In this document: one piece after another, positions 8,992 to 19,994 of the stretch | How the letters are laid out: each line of letters opens with the position of its first letter | Numbering within the stretch: the stretch's first letter is position 1 | Source: Psilocybe azurescens | Taxonomy: Eukaryota; Basidiomycota; Agaricomycetes; Agaricales; Agrocybaceae | Length of the DNA stretch: 27,025 nt | Direction of reading: 5' to 3' | Assembly (NCBI GenBank): GCA_023853785.1 | Contig: JAJIRX010000088.1 | Location: forward strand, 1-27,025 | Position numbers and translations under genes: made by a program | The notes under the pieces: generated by a model | The model's input: the letters and a program-made list of their open reading frames with translations, nothing else | Databases searched by the model: none | What the model was told of the DNA's origin: nothing

Positions 8992-10571
8992 AGGATGAAT
9001 AGTAGCATACCAGTTCTCTCGCCAGCATCCTTTTCTATGCTGAACATTGACAGGTGCCACACACACATACCATCTGACCTGGTGTAGCACACATGAAATG
9101 GGTGAGTAATAAACCTTAAATTGAACTCATCGCCCCAAGGTTCTTCAAGGTTCTTCAAGTGATTTCCGCAGACCCGCAGCAACGAGAGCCGTGAATAGGC
9201 TCGTAGGTGTGCCCAATGACATCTTTCTCCTTCTACATCAAACTCAATCACACAGCTTCATGGATAGGCGCCCGTTGGCAAACCTTCCTCACCTTGTACG
9301 AGTTGAACAAAAGGTTTTGGTTTAGCACTATCCTGAAGTACCTTTTGGTACATACATATCCCAATATCTATTGGGAACTCCTATATGACAAAAGCATTTC
9401 AAAGTTAAACCTTGTGGGCGGCGGGGCGGGTCTTATCCTATCCTATCCGTAATACAGGTACTACGACTGCGCCATCCGTATTTGTCTACACGCCTATTAA
9501 CATCTGGCGTTCTATTAGTATCTAAGATGGAACGTCGATACGAGCTTCACGGATTCTGGAGGATTCTGGAAAGCGAGTTGTAAAATAAAGCATGTGGTTT
9601 CCCAATAACCCCACCCGGCATAATATCTTTAAAACGTCTAACACTCATTCCTCCAAATGTCATCAACGCTTCTCCGGTACATATTCCTGAACTTCGACGT
9701 AAAAATATGCCATAATGTCTATAAACTCCTCATCCCTCCATCAAGTAATACCGGTGCTTCTCTAGCGCTTCATCGTTCGTAAATTCGAATCGAATCCATG
9801 AATTGGTAGTCCACAAACAACGATAGCGCTCCAGGATGAATACAAATATAAAGCACATCGGAATGGGCAGTGGTGGGTTGTATCAATAATGTCTTGACCG
9901 GTCAATAAGGAACGAATGACCGCTGAGCTACTCTTTGTCGAAGCCGTAGCTACGTAGAGTAATGCCGTCACATCACCCCAAAGAAAACGCACAACGACAG
10001 TAGGCTATATGCAGATATTCAGCCGTGCTTGCATTGCTTGTTGGTGCGCAGTACATCGTCGCCGGGAAGAACAGGCTTCAGAATCACAACACGAGTGAAG
10101 TGAAAGCAGAATACATAGAAAGAGCTTCTGCACCCACCAAGTTGGCTCTGCAAAGCTCTTGGCGATCCAGACTTCCTTCCGAAGCCACAACCTCACTCGA
10201 CATGACAGTGTCATTTTCTGGGGCGTCCAGGCCATGTACGAAAGCTGTACTGTGACGAAAGGCTAAAGAACAACAAAGAAGAGGACACTTGATCACGAAT
10301 TCAATTCACAATCGATGGCGATGGCGGTTCTCCAATGCCAAGCAAACGGATCGCCACTGATAGCACAGCAACGAGGCTTGGTCGCAGGGGCTGAGGGACG
10401 ACGCAGGGTATCGCCGAACGGGTTGTCTGTAGAAACTACAACCTACAAATACCCCTCAATTGTCGTTATTCTAGGTCCCACCCCTCTCCTCTCTGATCGT
10501 CGATCGTCGAACCTTCTTTCCTTTCCACTAGACTCAAAACACTGAACACCGAACATCCACCAGCCTGCATC
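8992..10571. other. Gene-poor region of about 1.6 kb with the promoter of the next plus-strand gene
   Basis: No ORF above about 80 codons has supporting features. A short direct repeat (AAGGTTCTTC twice) lies near 9137-9158 and a TCCTA repeat near 9432-9448. The last 100 bases before 10572 have a CT-rich tract (about 10477-10530) followed by A-rich sequence, the usual layout of a strong fungal promoter. Confidence 0.4.
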
Positions 10572-11551
10572 ATGGACTTCCTCAAGAATCTCCATCTCGA
10601 CGACAAGAAACAACCCGCATCCGACACCCAGAGTGCTCCACATCCGATATCCGCACCCATTCAGCCATCCCGCACCGAATCGTTCTTGAACAAGATAGGG
10701 GATGCCTTGAACAGCACTCCCACTCCCACGTCTACCTCCTCAGCCGCGGTTCCTGTAGCGGCCCCCGCACCAACCCCTCCACACACAAAGACGACCTCTT
10801 CTCCAAGATCGGAGGCGCGCTTTCGGGGCGGAAGACGCCTCCACCCGTAGCAGTCGCGACACCAGCTCCGCCGCGCAAAGACGACATCTTCTCTAAGATC
10901 GGGGACGCGATTTCCGGGAAGCCAGCGACCCCACCACCCGCGCCCGTCGCCGCCCCGCACAAAGAGGAGAACCTGTTCTCCAAGCTCGGGGACGCGATCT
11001 CCGGGAAGCAGTCCACCCCTCCGCCTCCGCCCCCGCAGCCGGTGCACCAGAACCTGGTCGACAAGTTGACAGAGGCCGTTGTGGGCAAGAAGGAGGACGC
11101 GACGGCCAAGCCCAAGCCGAATCTGGTGCACCAGCTCACGGAGGTGGTCACTGGGAAGAAGCCGGAGAAGGTTGAGTCGCAGAAGCCGCAGGGGCTGTTG
11201 AATAAGATCAACCATTCGCTTGGGGGAGGCGAGGCGGAGGAGGATAGGCTGGATAAAGGTACGATAGATTTTCCTCCACTGCATCGTCGGCGTCGCTTTG
11301 GCATTCCGTGGTTTGTTGTTGTTCGTGTCGACGTCCTTCATCATCGTCACTGGCGTCTGGCCTTTCTTTTCTTCCAAGCTTCATTCTTCTGCAGCATGCT
11401 GACCAATGCTGTTTTGGAAGCCATCGACCTCTTCCAAGAACACATCCTAAAAGAAGGACCACAGGACAACGAATCGGCCGTGGAGCAGGCTAAAGATAAG
11501 CATATTGCGAACATGATCAGGACCGCTGTGGGGAGACAAGAGAAGAAGTAA
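10572..11551 (+). CDS. Protein with seven amphipathic repeats in Pro/Ala-rich linkers, frame interrupted
   Basis: ATG at 10572. The N-terminus MDFLKNLHLDDKK is followed by seven related blocks of about 13 residues: FLNKIGDALNST, DLFSKIGGALSGR, DIFSKIGDAISGK, NLFSKLGDAISGK, NLVDKLTEAVVGK, NLVHQLTEVVTGK and GLLNKINHSLGGG, separated by Pro/Ala/Thr linkers. Each block has the spacing of a short amphipathic helix. The first block is in one frame and the rest in another; the switch lies at the AAA run 10787-10789, where one more base gives HTKDDLFSK. An intron 11259-11378 (AAAG|GTACGA to TTCCAAG) fits by phase. The last exon (11379-11551) encodes a helical tail, IDLFQEHILKEGPQDNESA then AKDKHIANMIRTAVG, a motif style I associate with basidiomycete hypothetical proteins. 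About 286 residues, no signal peptide. Membrane-surface or stress-protection roles are inference only. Confidence 0.65.
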
Positions 11552-12047
11552 TCGTGTGAGATAAGGAGTTGACGTTTTAGGGCGCTGAGCATATCACTCT
11601 TCAAGTCTGTAATAATACGTATGAGAAAAATTATCATTTTTTTAAAAAAAATGGAATACCTTACCGAAGCTTTCCTGGTTCATTAGTTTTCGTATAGCCT
11701 GGGGAAGAATCGTTGATCCAAACTGTTTTCCAATGGTGAATGAACTCAACCTGTCGAAATCGCCCACATCACGCTTGGCAGTTTTGAGGATATTCTATTG
11801 AAAAATGGGCGCGCGGATACCTTCGTTGAACGAGTTCGAGCTGTAACCACCGCTACCGACGATGTGGTGCAGAGGGTTTATGTCCAAAAACGACGATAAA
11901 GGTGTGTGAGACCAGGGAGAGACGATGTGAAACTATCATGTGATCTCATGAGACATCGGCTGAACCGCCCCTCCTTCAACTTGAGTCTTGAGCATGGCTG
12001 CTGTTTATCCCTAGTTAAATAACTTGGAACACCTCGCTCACGCCAAA
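11552..12047. other. Spacer with the promoter of the next gene
   Basis: A-rich tract near 11628-11651 may be in the 3' end of the preceding gene. No ORF of note. TTTATCC and TTAAATAA sequences near 12003-12022 precede the ATG at 12048. Confidence 0.3.
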
Positions 12048-12821
12048 ATGGTTACCAACAGCACCCAAGCCACCTACGGTAAGTCATCAACAATGACAAA
12101 GGCTGCATCGATATTCAGACCAATTCACAATACTGAATAGATGTAATGAAAGGCACTGCTGCCATTCTTGAGCGCCGGGACACTGTGATTGCAAGCCTAG
12201 ACACTATGGAGGCGGGCCTCAGCGAAAGGAAGGCAATCATTGGTGAAGCCAGGGCAGACATTGCCAGTGAAACCAAGGCAGACACTGGTGATATCGAGGC
12301 AGACACTGGCGAAATCAAGAAGGATGTTTCGAACGACATGAAGAGTGACATCGCCAACTTGAAGAGCGACATTGCCAACATACAGAGCGATATCATTGAC
12401 TTAAAGGAGAGCTGTTGAAATATCCAATGCAATAGTCCAAAACCATAGGATTATCGCAAGAAATTCAAGAAATCAACCCATCTATCATCCTCTCCATAAA
12501 ACTGTATGTGCCTTTCAAACCTCAAATAGACGACAGTTAGATTTCTATCACTATCCCATGCAGGTCCCAGGCAGCGGTCTCCCTCTCTTGCGTGGAATTG
12601 TCCCTGAGAGCGAGATTCAAAATTATCAGCATACTGAGACTGTTCCTAAAGTTGGTGATCTGCCACCGAACTTCGACGCCCAAAATGTCATTAATCTCAC
12701 CAATGAAGACATCTGTGCACTGATTGTGTTCTATAATGATGCTTTTGGCATTGTTGAGACAGACAACGAATATGCACGTCTAAAAAAGTCATTGAATTTT
12801 TGTCGCATTTCTAGTATCTAA
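12048..12821 (+). CDS. Heptad-repeat protein with Mug135-like C-terminal region, frame interrupted
   Basis: Exon 1 12048..12078 (ends GTAAGT), exon 2 from 12141, then an intron 12504-12563 (GTATGT to ATGCAG) and last exon 12564..12821. Exon 2 encodes a coiled coil with seven-residue tandem repeats: ADTGDIE, ADTGEIK, then SDIANLK, SDIANIQ, SDIIDLK (about residues 57-99). The frame stops at TGA 12416, but one frame over the sequence stays open from there to the donor at 12503 and joins in phase to the last exon (VPGSGLPLLRGIVPESEIQN, then VGDLPPNF and ALIVFYNDAFGI), which resembles Mug135-like C-terminal domains of basidiomycetes. Dropping one G at 12406-12407 links the parts. Alternatively these are two small genes: 12048-12418 (102 residues) and a 3' one. 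Function unknown; the S. pombe founder is meiosis-upregulated. Confidence 0.55.
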
Positions 12822-12861
12822 CCTATAATTTATGTATATGTACAGTCCATGTAGAAGGCAC

Positions 12862-14055
12862 CTAGAAATCAGAATTTGCTAGCCATGTCCTGCCTGACTT
12901 TACTGTATTATCATACTCATACGAGAAACTGAAAGCAGCACCAGGATTAATGACACCCAAGGAGACAATTCGGCGCAAGGAGGGTGCAGAGGACGTCAGA
13001 GACTCTGTGAACTGACTCGCTATCGCTCCCTTCTGAGCCTTATCCTTGGACATTGACGGAGAGTGCACAAACATTGAACTCGACGCGTGCGTCCTCTGAT
13101 CATGCTCATCTCCCTCTCCTTCTGCCTCCCGTTCGTCATCTTTGTCGAAGTCCATGAGGAGAGGCGCGTGTTTGCCCTCACCCTCGCGGTCTGGGTCGCC
13201 ATCGAGTCCGAGGATGAACATGGACGAGATGATGGCGTATGTGAGGATGGTGTCCGCGCACGAGGGGAAGCTTACGCCGTAGCTGTATTACTTGGGGGTA
13301 TGCAGGATGTAGGCGGGTGCAGGTGCGCATGAGAATGAGAATAAGAATGACATGCAGCCGAGACAAGTAGGGTAGAGGATACATGAACAAGAAAAGATCA
13401 AATACAAGCCACCTACAACCATCTCAAGCGTACTTCCAAGCATCGCGTTCTTGTCGCCGTCCGAACCCCAGGCAAGGTCGGGCACAGACACAACGAGGCT
13501 CTGCATCAGTGCATGAGGGCCATGAATGTCGCGGCGACCATGACGAAGCTCCTGTGTGCGTGCACATGTGTGAGTTACGTCTGATTGAGTGCGTCTGGGT
13601 GAGAGAAAGAAGGCGAGGTGGGGGATATGTAGGGCACTCGTGGATGGGAGACGGATGAAAGGAGCGAAACGGAGGGACAAAGGGCGAAAGGAGATGAGAA
13701 TGAGGGAAAAGAATGGGATACACATACTGGTGGGACTTTCTCCAGCCCAGAACCCGTCTTACACCTAACGAGGTGCCGGTGATGATGAATCATATCGGAA
13801 TCATCCAAAGTTCCTTGGGTTTCTCTTGTAAGGTCAAGGCATCGTAAGCCTCATCACAAATTAAGAGCCATACGAAGACGTAAAGCTAGCATGGAGCGGT
13901 GCAGCCGTGAAGAGCGATACTATGTTGAGTCGATGTCAGTATTAATGATATAGAGAGCACAGACCGAAGTAGAAATAGTAGAGTGTGTGTATACGTACCT
14001 TTGAGCCTTCTTGTCCATAATATCTTGTCTCACTAAGATAAACCCAGCGGGACAT
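12862..14055 (-). CDS. Probable multi-pass membrane protein, frame interrupted (gene or pseudogene)
   Basis: Four minus-strand exons fit in phase: 14055..13999 (MSRWVYLSETRYYGQEGSK, then GTACGT), 13885..13728, 13551..13406 and 13282..12862. They encode hydrophobic stretches LYVFVWLLICDEAYDAL, SFVMVAATFMAL, ALMQSLVVSVPDLAWG, AMLGSTLEMVVGG and CADTILTYAIISSMFILGL, then a polar acidic cytoplasmic-type tail rich in Ser/Asp ending SGRTWLANSDF. I do not recognise the family. Two lesions: an in-frame TGA at 13790-13792 (ELWMIPI then FIITGTSLGV) and a frame change near 13515-13519, where one extra C gives FMALHALMQSLV. The exon lengths sum to a whole number of codons (about 260) once that base is added. 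The tail exon is the best supported part; the start and the number of membrane spans are less sure. Confidence 0.45.
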
Positions 14056-14397
14056 ACACCTCGCGGATAGATTGCCACACGGCACGAAGAACACAGGGAA
14101 AAGGATGTATGGAAAAAGAACAGAAGTAAAACGTACATTGAACACATGAGCAAGCAGAAAGAGATTTATCGATTATCACACGTCGGATGACGTCGTCCAC
14201 CGCGGTAGTAAAGAGAGTAGTGTCAACGCGAACGCGTTTTAATTGTTTAGGGGTGATTGATTGACAGGCACGCGATATTTATGGTTGCTTGGAATGCAGA
14301 CCATAACCATTAGCCAATGACATCGCCCTGTCACTTTTTTCGGCGTACACTGATCAATCGAGTTCAGTGAGTCCCTTTACCCAAGCCCTCTCCCAAA
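14056..14397. promoter_or_regulatory. Shared divergent promoter region
   Basis: About 340 bases between the minus-strand membrane protein gene and plus-strand RPF2. It contains CCAAT-like sequences on the minus strand near 14256-14262 (CAATCAATCACC) and an ACGCG-rich element near 14226-14236 (AACGCGAACGCGTT), an imperfect palindrome. A pyrimidine-rich stretch (CCCAAGCCCTCTCCC) runs straight into the RPF2 start codon. Confidence 0.4.
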
Positions 14398-15703
14398 ATG
14401 CTGCGAACAATGTAAGTAACATATTCCGACTCTAAGGAAAATAACAGGAAATTAAACCTAGGATTGAACTAGAAAACCAAAGAATGCGAGGTCAAAACGA
14501 GTCCTGGACGCTCGCCAACCCAAGGAGGTCGAAGATCCACGGACAGCTATTTTCGTGAAGGGAACTCATACCGGCGATGTTCTCAACAATGTCATGCGCG
14601 AGCTGGTGAGTCGAGCTCGAGAGAAATGAATACATATTTTTGCAATCGTCTCACCCAAATCTTCCGCAGATGGCTCTAAAACGCCCCAACGCCATCGCGT
14701 TCAATAAGAAAAATGCAATCCACCCCTTCGACGAAGCGTCGACCTCCATCGCGTCTCTCGAGTTCTGGGCGAACAAGAACGATGCGTCCATGTTCGTCTT
14801 CGGGCAGACGACGAAGAAGCGGCCGCACGGGCTGACTTTTGTGCGGATGTTCGATGGGAAGGTGCTGGACATGGCCGAGGTGGGCGTCGAGAAGTGGATC
14901 GGGATGGCGGATTTCAAAGTACGTTGTGCTACTCTCTGCTCTATATACCATAAGACGCATACTTATCCTATTCTAATTCACAGACCCCGAAATCGACTCC
15001 AGGCCACAAACCACTGATGCACTTCGCATCCGAGCTCTTCGACACCCACCCGCGCTTCACCCAGCTCAAATCCATGCTCATCGACTTCTTCAACGGCGAG
15101 GAGATCGAGTCGATATGCCTCCCGGGCATCGAGCACGTCATCAGCGTGTCCTGCGGGCCCACGCCCGCCGCGCTGAACAACGCCACCGCCATCGCCTACG
15201 CCGCCCGCCCCAAGCCCGGCGCCGCCGCAAACTCCGCGGAGGAGACCGCCCACTTCCCAAAAGTGCACATCCGGACGTACACGCTCAACCTGCTGTCCTC
15301 CGGCACGCGCATCCCGCGCGTCGAGCTCACGCCGATGGGGCCCGCGCTCGACCTTGTGCTGCGCCGGCACCAGCCCGCGGACGCGGAGCTGCTGAGGCAG
15401 GCGATGAGGCGGCCGAAGCTGAAGAAGGCCGACGTCGAGCAGGGGCTCGGCAAGAAGCGCAAGAACCAGGAGGTGGACGAGATGGGCGACTTGAGGGGCC
15501 GCGTGCATGTGGGCAAGCAGGATTTGGGCAAGTTGCAGACGAGGAAGATGAAGGGGCTGAAGGCGGGCGGGGACGCGATGGATGTCGACAGCGACGAGGC
15601 GGGCAGGGATGGGATAGATATCGATGGCGACGAGGAGGATGCGGGAGAGGATTCGGACGGCTTTGGTGCGAACCCTCGGAAGAAGAGAAGATCGAAAGCA
15701 TAG
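14398..15703 (+). CDS. RPF2: Ribosome production factor 2 (Brix domain protein)
   Basis: Rpf2 acts in the nucleolus, with Rrs1, bringing 5S rRNA, uL18 and uL5 into the early 60S particle. Four exons join without a break: 14398..14411, 14473..14605, 14670..14918 and 14984..15703, all with GTAAGT/GTGAGT/GTACGT donors; 371 residues. The N-terminus is basic (MLRTIKPKNARSKRVLDAR), followed by family sequence TAIFVKGTHTGDVLNNVMREL, LKRPNAIAFNKKN and IHPFDE. The Brix domain spans roughly residues 28-240, with ASMFVFGQTTKKRPHGLTFV, MFDGKVLDMAEVGVE, and a C-terminal part VHIRTYTLNLLSSGTRIPRV and VELTPMGPALDLVLRR. The tail is acidic then basic (EEDAGEDSDGFG, PRKKRRSKA), a nuclear localisation type end. 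Coding sequence is GC-rich in the last exon. It is one of the few genes here with no frame problem. Confidence 0.95.
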
Positions 15704-16635
15704 TTCTTTTGTGTGGTGGTGGTGCACGATCTGTCTCTTTTGTGTCGGCTTTTTTTCATCTTTTGTATGTATAGTCTTATGAGCTTTCCTTATAACATTC
15801 AACACATTTGCTAGATGGGATTTCAGGAATGATGAGGTAGCGAGTCATTTTTTGAGACAGCCTCCTTCCGATGGTAGAATGAACATCTTATCTTTCGCTT
15901 GTCAGGCATGAGATTGGTCGAGATGGACGAAAGGACATGCAAATGACAGGACGAAATCGCATTTCCATCTCACTCTGTTACACTGAGTCCAAATGGTATA
16001 TTCACTTATTACTACAATTGTAAAACTGTTATTCCTCGACGTCCCTCCTACCAAAATCATATAAGCCCTGCAGAAACACTCCAGGGCGCCATCCGAAGGC
16101 GAGTATGTGTAGAAAATGAAGCCCTCCATTCGCTCGACGAGGGCCCGAATTTTGAATGCAAACCGGGCAGAGTCAATGTAAGTAGTCATACGAGACAGTA
16201 CGAATGCCGCATTGAAGGAAGGAAGTGTGTCGGCGACTGGAGTGTGCGCGTACGCCGTAGTGTCCTTTGTCATTGTTCGGCTTCTACTGCCTATTTGAGG
16301 TGAATACAGATGCAGTGGCCGCCGTTCTTCAACACCTGCTGGCCTCCCAGGTTGTCGTGTCGCGATGTTGTTCGGAGTCCGGACACAGAAGTCAGGTTCG
16401 AATCTCCAGAATTGACACTTGTAGTTGCGTATCCACCGGTGGCGTCCAACCAAGTGGCCAGGAACAAGAACGTGTAGATCGAGGCTGACAGGCCAACGAA
16501 CAAGTGCGATGGTGCATTCAAGTTGAACACAAACCACAGATTCCTATATGAATCGTTTTTAGAGCTATCCTAAGAATAATTGTCAAATAAATAAAAACAT
16601 ACCGTTTGCCATCCGTTTATGGGGATTCACAACTG
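15704..16635. other. Spacer with one possible coding fragment on the minus strand
   Basis: Between convergent RPF2 and the F-box-like gene. On the minus strand, about 16590-16291, a stretch opened by a TTCTTAG acceptor reads DSSKNDSYRNLWFVFNLN and a hydrophobic span HLFVGLSASIYTFLFLATWL, then a Ser/Thr-rich part. It could be an exon of a small membrane protein, but I could not find a partner exon in phase. The longer minus-strand ORF 15902-16537 overlaps it in another frame and shows no motif. Confidence 0.25.
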
Positions 16636-17527
16636 CTACCACCAGTGATTACCGTCTGCACTAGCACTCCACGTCGTGATCGCCGTCTGGATCGAAACCA
16701 TGCTGAACAGATCATATTGCAACGGTCGCAGCAGCACAACACGCTCGTCCGTCTCAGCAAGAAACTCCAGAGCACGCATAATCCTCCCATAAAACTGCTC
16801 TTGCAACTGGGTATAAGCGTCGCGGCCGGGCTGCGTCGGCGCATGCACGTATATCCTCTCCAAATGGCCCGGCAGCGCCCAGCGCTTGTCCTTCACGCTG
16901 ACGAGCGCGGACCAGTCGTTCGCGACGAGCTCCGAGCGGTCCGACGCGGAGATGCGCAGGTGCGCGAGGCGCGGCGTGAGCTTGAGCACCTTGTCGAGCA
17001 CGTACGACGGCGCGCAGGACGACGTCAGGGCGAGGTGCCGCAGCGCCGGGAACTCGATGTCCCTGTCCAGCGCCGCGGACGAGTCGAGCGGCCCGTGCAG
17101 CGTGAGCTCCTCGAGCGCGGGCAGGCTCACCGGGAGGAGGATGAACGGGCGGTAGAACACGAAGAACGCGTGCACGACGCGCACGCAGGGCGCGATCGCG
17201 CGCAGGATGCGCTCGACTGCCGCGTACGCGTCCCTGCCGCTGCACGTACTCCGGGGCGAGCAGGCGCGGGTCCGACGCGGTCTGCCGCGAGTGCGCGGAG
17301 ACGAAGATGCACGTAACGCGGCGGAGGGAGAGCGGGGTGCGTTCGATCAGGGCGGCGAAGGCGTGCAGCTGGGCGTGCCCGACGACGGCGACGGATTGGA
17401 GCTTGTATGGCTTGGAGGACTGGTTGAGGAATCGCGAGACGAGGGAGAGCGAGCGCCCCGTGCGCCCGTCGTCGGTGCATGCGAAGGCGCATATCTCACT
17501 GCATATTTCCGAAGGGCAACGATCCAT
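16636..17527 (-). CDS. F-box-like protein with leucine-rich tail, frame interrupted
   Basis: ATG at 17527. The N-terminus MDRCPSEICSEICAFACTDD continues GRTGRSLSLVSRFLNQ, the pattern of agaricomycete F-box proteins (box, then 'RSLSLVSR'), where the F-box recruits Skp1 of an SCF ubiquitin ligase. The following part (HAFAALIERTPLSLRRVTCI) and the second half (LPALEELTLHGPL, FPALRHLALTSSC, LAHLRISASD) are the degenerate leucine-rich repeats usual for these proteins. The first 93 or so residues and the rest are in different frames; the shift is at the run 17232-17234, where one base fewer gives RQDAYAAVERILRAIAPC. With that, the protein is about 296 residues and ends ...SADGNHWW. No intron with usable length can bridge the shift. 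The substrate is unknown; such genes are numerous and fast-evolving in these fungi. Confidence 0.6.
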
Positions 17528-18647
17528 CGCGGCTGTCCTGGATCACTGTAAAGAGGTTTTCCTATAGTGTAATGCCTATAAAAATAATAATGCTCGACTT
17601 GTGAAGCGCTTGTGTGAGTCTGCTCACTGGCTTGGAGAGATTCTTCTGCATGTAGTGATGACTAGGAAGGAAACAGGGTCAAGGGGACCAAGTCGTGCAT
17701 GGGCCCCCGCTCAATGTCCCACGATGATGGTCACCATTTTGGACGACAACGACGACAAGCTCTCTGAGTCTATGCTCATGAATGGAGGTGCGTTTACCAT
17801 CGACTACATTGAAAGGAAAGGAACAACTGAATACTAGCGCACAACAAGTCTCACGACAGAGAGACCAACATCCGTCGGGCCAATTAAAGGAACTTTGGCC
17901 GTTGAGACTGTTCTGACCCATCCCAAACCACCCAACACCCCGCAGAGCCCCTTAGATAGCTATCTATTCCCTGACTATACTTAGGACTTGACCTATATGT
18001 CTATTCCGGCTTAAACTTGGGTCTCGATTTCGAATGTTCTCCGACTTCGGATGGAGATTGGCGACATAAAAACCATAACATGGGACGTCTTACGTTTCCC
18101 TCAACCAAGCAAGGCATACATCTGCTCTATGTAATTCGAGGTTCTTGGGTTGAAGTCTCAACATTCAACGTTCAGAAATCATGACCAAGGTCGCTATTAA
18201 TGGCGACCGTCTCATGGGCCCTGCAAGGTGCGCCGTACTGTGTAGGGTAAAGATACATCACGCTACAGTCGATCCTTAGCTCAGGCTTTCGAAAATATTC
18301 GGGCTAGATCAGACTGCGTCGAGGTAAGTAGTATTGCCCTTCAGGATGGTCGACAACTGACGCCTGTCTGAGAATAGAGGTCTACACAAGATTTGAAGCA
18401 ATGACTTTCTAGGTTTACGATGTGGAACGCAGCTTAGCACGACTGGTAACTGAAGAGGCTTCCGCCATATTGCAATAAAGAAGACGAATTAATTTCCAAG
18501 CGCATCTTCGGCAGCCCCCTTCAAATTGAATGGGAAACATGTCAGACCAAGCTTACTATTATTATAGCTTTCTATGTAGGTATATATAAGTATATCTTGG
18601 TCTCGAACTCGACCATGAAAACTCGAAAAGCATCTGTGAATTCTCAC
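17528..18647. other. Intergenic region of about 1.1 kb
   Basis: Holds the upstream side of the F-box-like gene and the 3' side of the epoxide hydrolase gene. A 78-codon plus-strand ORF at 17601-17837 has no domain, no leader-like context and biased composition; I do not call it. Nothing else is recognised. Confidence 0.35.
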
Positions 18648-19994
18648 TCAGACTTGTATTATACTAGGTCTACGCCCCCAGGGACCTTCGCGTCTCCCCG
18701 ATAAATTTGCCACAAACTCCCTGATATCTTCCTGCAACGCCTCTGGGCTTTCCGTAGCTGCGAAATGACCTCCCTTGGAATGTTCTTTCCAGAATACGAC
18801 ATTTTTTGCCAGAGTCGCTTTGGCCCACCATATAGGAACGTAACCTACATCATAGGGAAAGCAGCTGGCTCCAAACGCCACCTTGTCTGATATGACCTTG
18901 TTATCAAGGTGGGCAGGCAACATCGTAGCTCCGTACTTGTAGATCCTGGCATGCCACGAGCTTCCCGATAGAAGGTATAGCATCGTCCAAGTGATAACTA
19001 TTTCGGGGTCCCACACATAACTTGGGTCAACAAGTGGCTTCATCTTGTCCAAAAGCCAGGAGAGCATGCCAACGGGAGAATCCGTTAAACCGTATGCCAT
19101 AGTTTGTGGTTTCGTGCCTTGAATATCGCTATAACCCCACTCATCGGTGAGCCACCAATGATTGCGCTGGATCCTTTTCTTCTGGTCTGGAGTAAAGTCG
19201 CCGAAAAGGAGTCGCAGGTAAGCGAAAGGGTGTGACAAAGGAGAGGGATTGGGCGCCGTCAACATGTTGAGGTGTATTCCAATGCATGAATCAGGGAAGG
19301 AGAGTGCCATGGTGCGAAGTACGAATGATCCCCAGTCACCACCTTGTCCGATATATTTCGTGTAACCCAGTTTCAACATCAACTGATTGCACACCGACCC
19401 GATTCTCGGCACTGAAAATCCAGGTGCCTAATTATCCATGCTCAATTGAAAATTGTCTAAAATTGGATGGGCGTGGGGCTAACCTTTGGAGAAGATGAAA
19501 AGACAAAGCCAGGCAGGGATGGGGCGATTATGTGGAAGGCCTGCTGCTTTGGATCCTCTGGGTTAGTCAGGCCGAGAAGATGTTCAACCTTCAAGTCGTG
19601 AGTTGCGCTAGCCAAATGCGAAAAGTATCGTTCGTACCTCTGTGAAATTTCCTGGCCAACCATGAAGGAAAAGCAACGGAATGGCGTCAGCTCTCTCGCT
19701 ACGATGGTGGACGAAATGTAATTTGATGAGCTCGTCTCCCTCTGGTATGTCGAGAGTAAACATCTTGTATGTTGAATTTAATCTTTCTTCCACATTCCTC
19801 CAGTTGTATTTGTGCTTCCAATAAGCGACGAGGTCGTGGATCACAGCACCTGGCACACCGTCTGCCCATTCCTTTCCGTCTGGCTGTTTGACGTCAGGAA
19901 CTATGCGAGCACTTTGGAGGCGCTGGTTGATCCAGTCGTGTGTTTCCGCATCCACGTTAATACGAAAAGGTTGCGGTTTTGGCTCTTTAGACAT
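18648..19994 (-). CDS. Epoxide hydrolase (alpha/beta hydrolase, microsomal EH type)
   Basis: Opens epoxides to diols through an Asp ester intermediate; in fungi used in detoxification and secondary metabolism. Three exons, 19994..19638, 19588..19484 and 19427..18648, join in phase 0 throughout (donors GTACGA, GTTAGC; last acceptor AATTAG) for 413 residues. The N-terminal EHN domain covers about 5-105 (WINQRLQSARIVPD, WKHKYNWRNVEERLN). Then come the oxyanion motif HGWPG at 111-115, LPGFVFSS, and the nucleophile elbow GQGGDWGS with Asp185. The cap domain follows. FGASCFPYD and the catalytic histidine in GGHFAATESPEAL (His375) complete the fold. No signal peptide or clear N-terminal anchor is visible, unlike mammalian microsomal EH. 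A decayed second copy lies 2 kb upstream in the same orientation. All active-site elements I can place are present, so this copy is probably active. Confidence 0.9.

Noticed and set aside
13287..13400. Minus-strand hydrophobic continuation (GGLYLIFSCSCIL) as a membrane span
   Set aside because: Lies between a GTATTT/GTAGGT donor and a TACAG acceptor and runs into TAA; it reads better as an intron.
14978..15805. Minus-strand ORF of 275 codons
   Set aside because: Antisense to the GC-rich last exon of RPF2, which is certain; composition is typical of a GC shadow.
16606..17316. Plus-strand ORF of 236 codons
   Set aside because: Arg-rich shadow of the GC-rich F-box-like gene on the minus strand.
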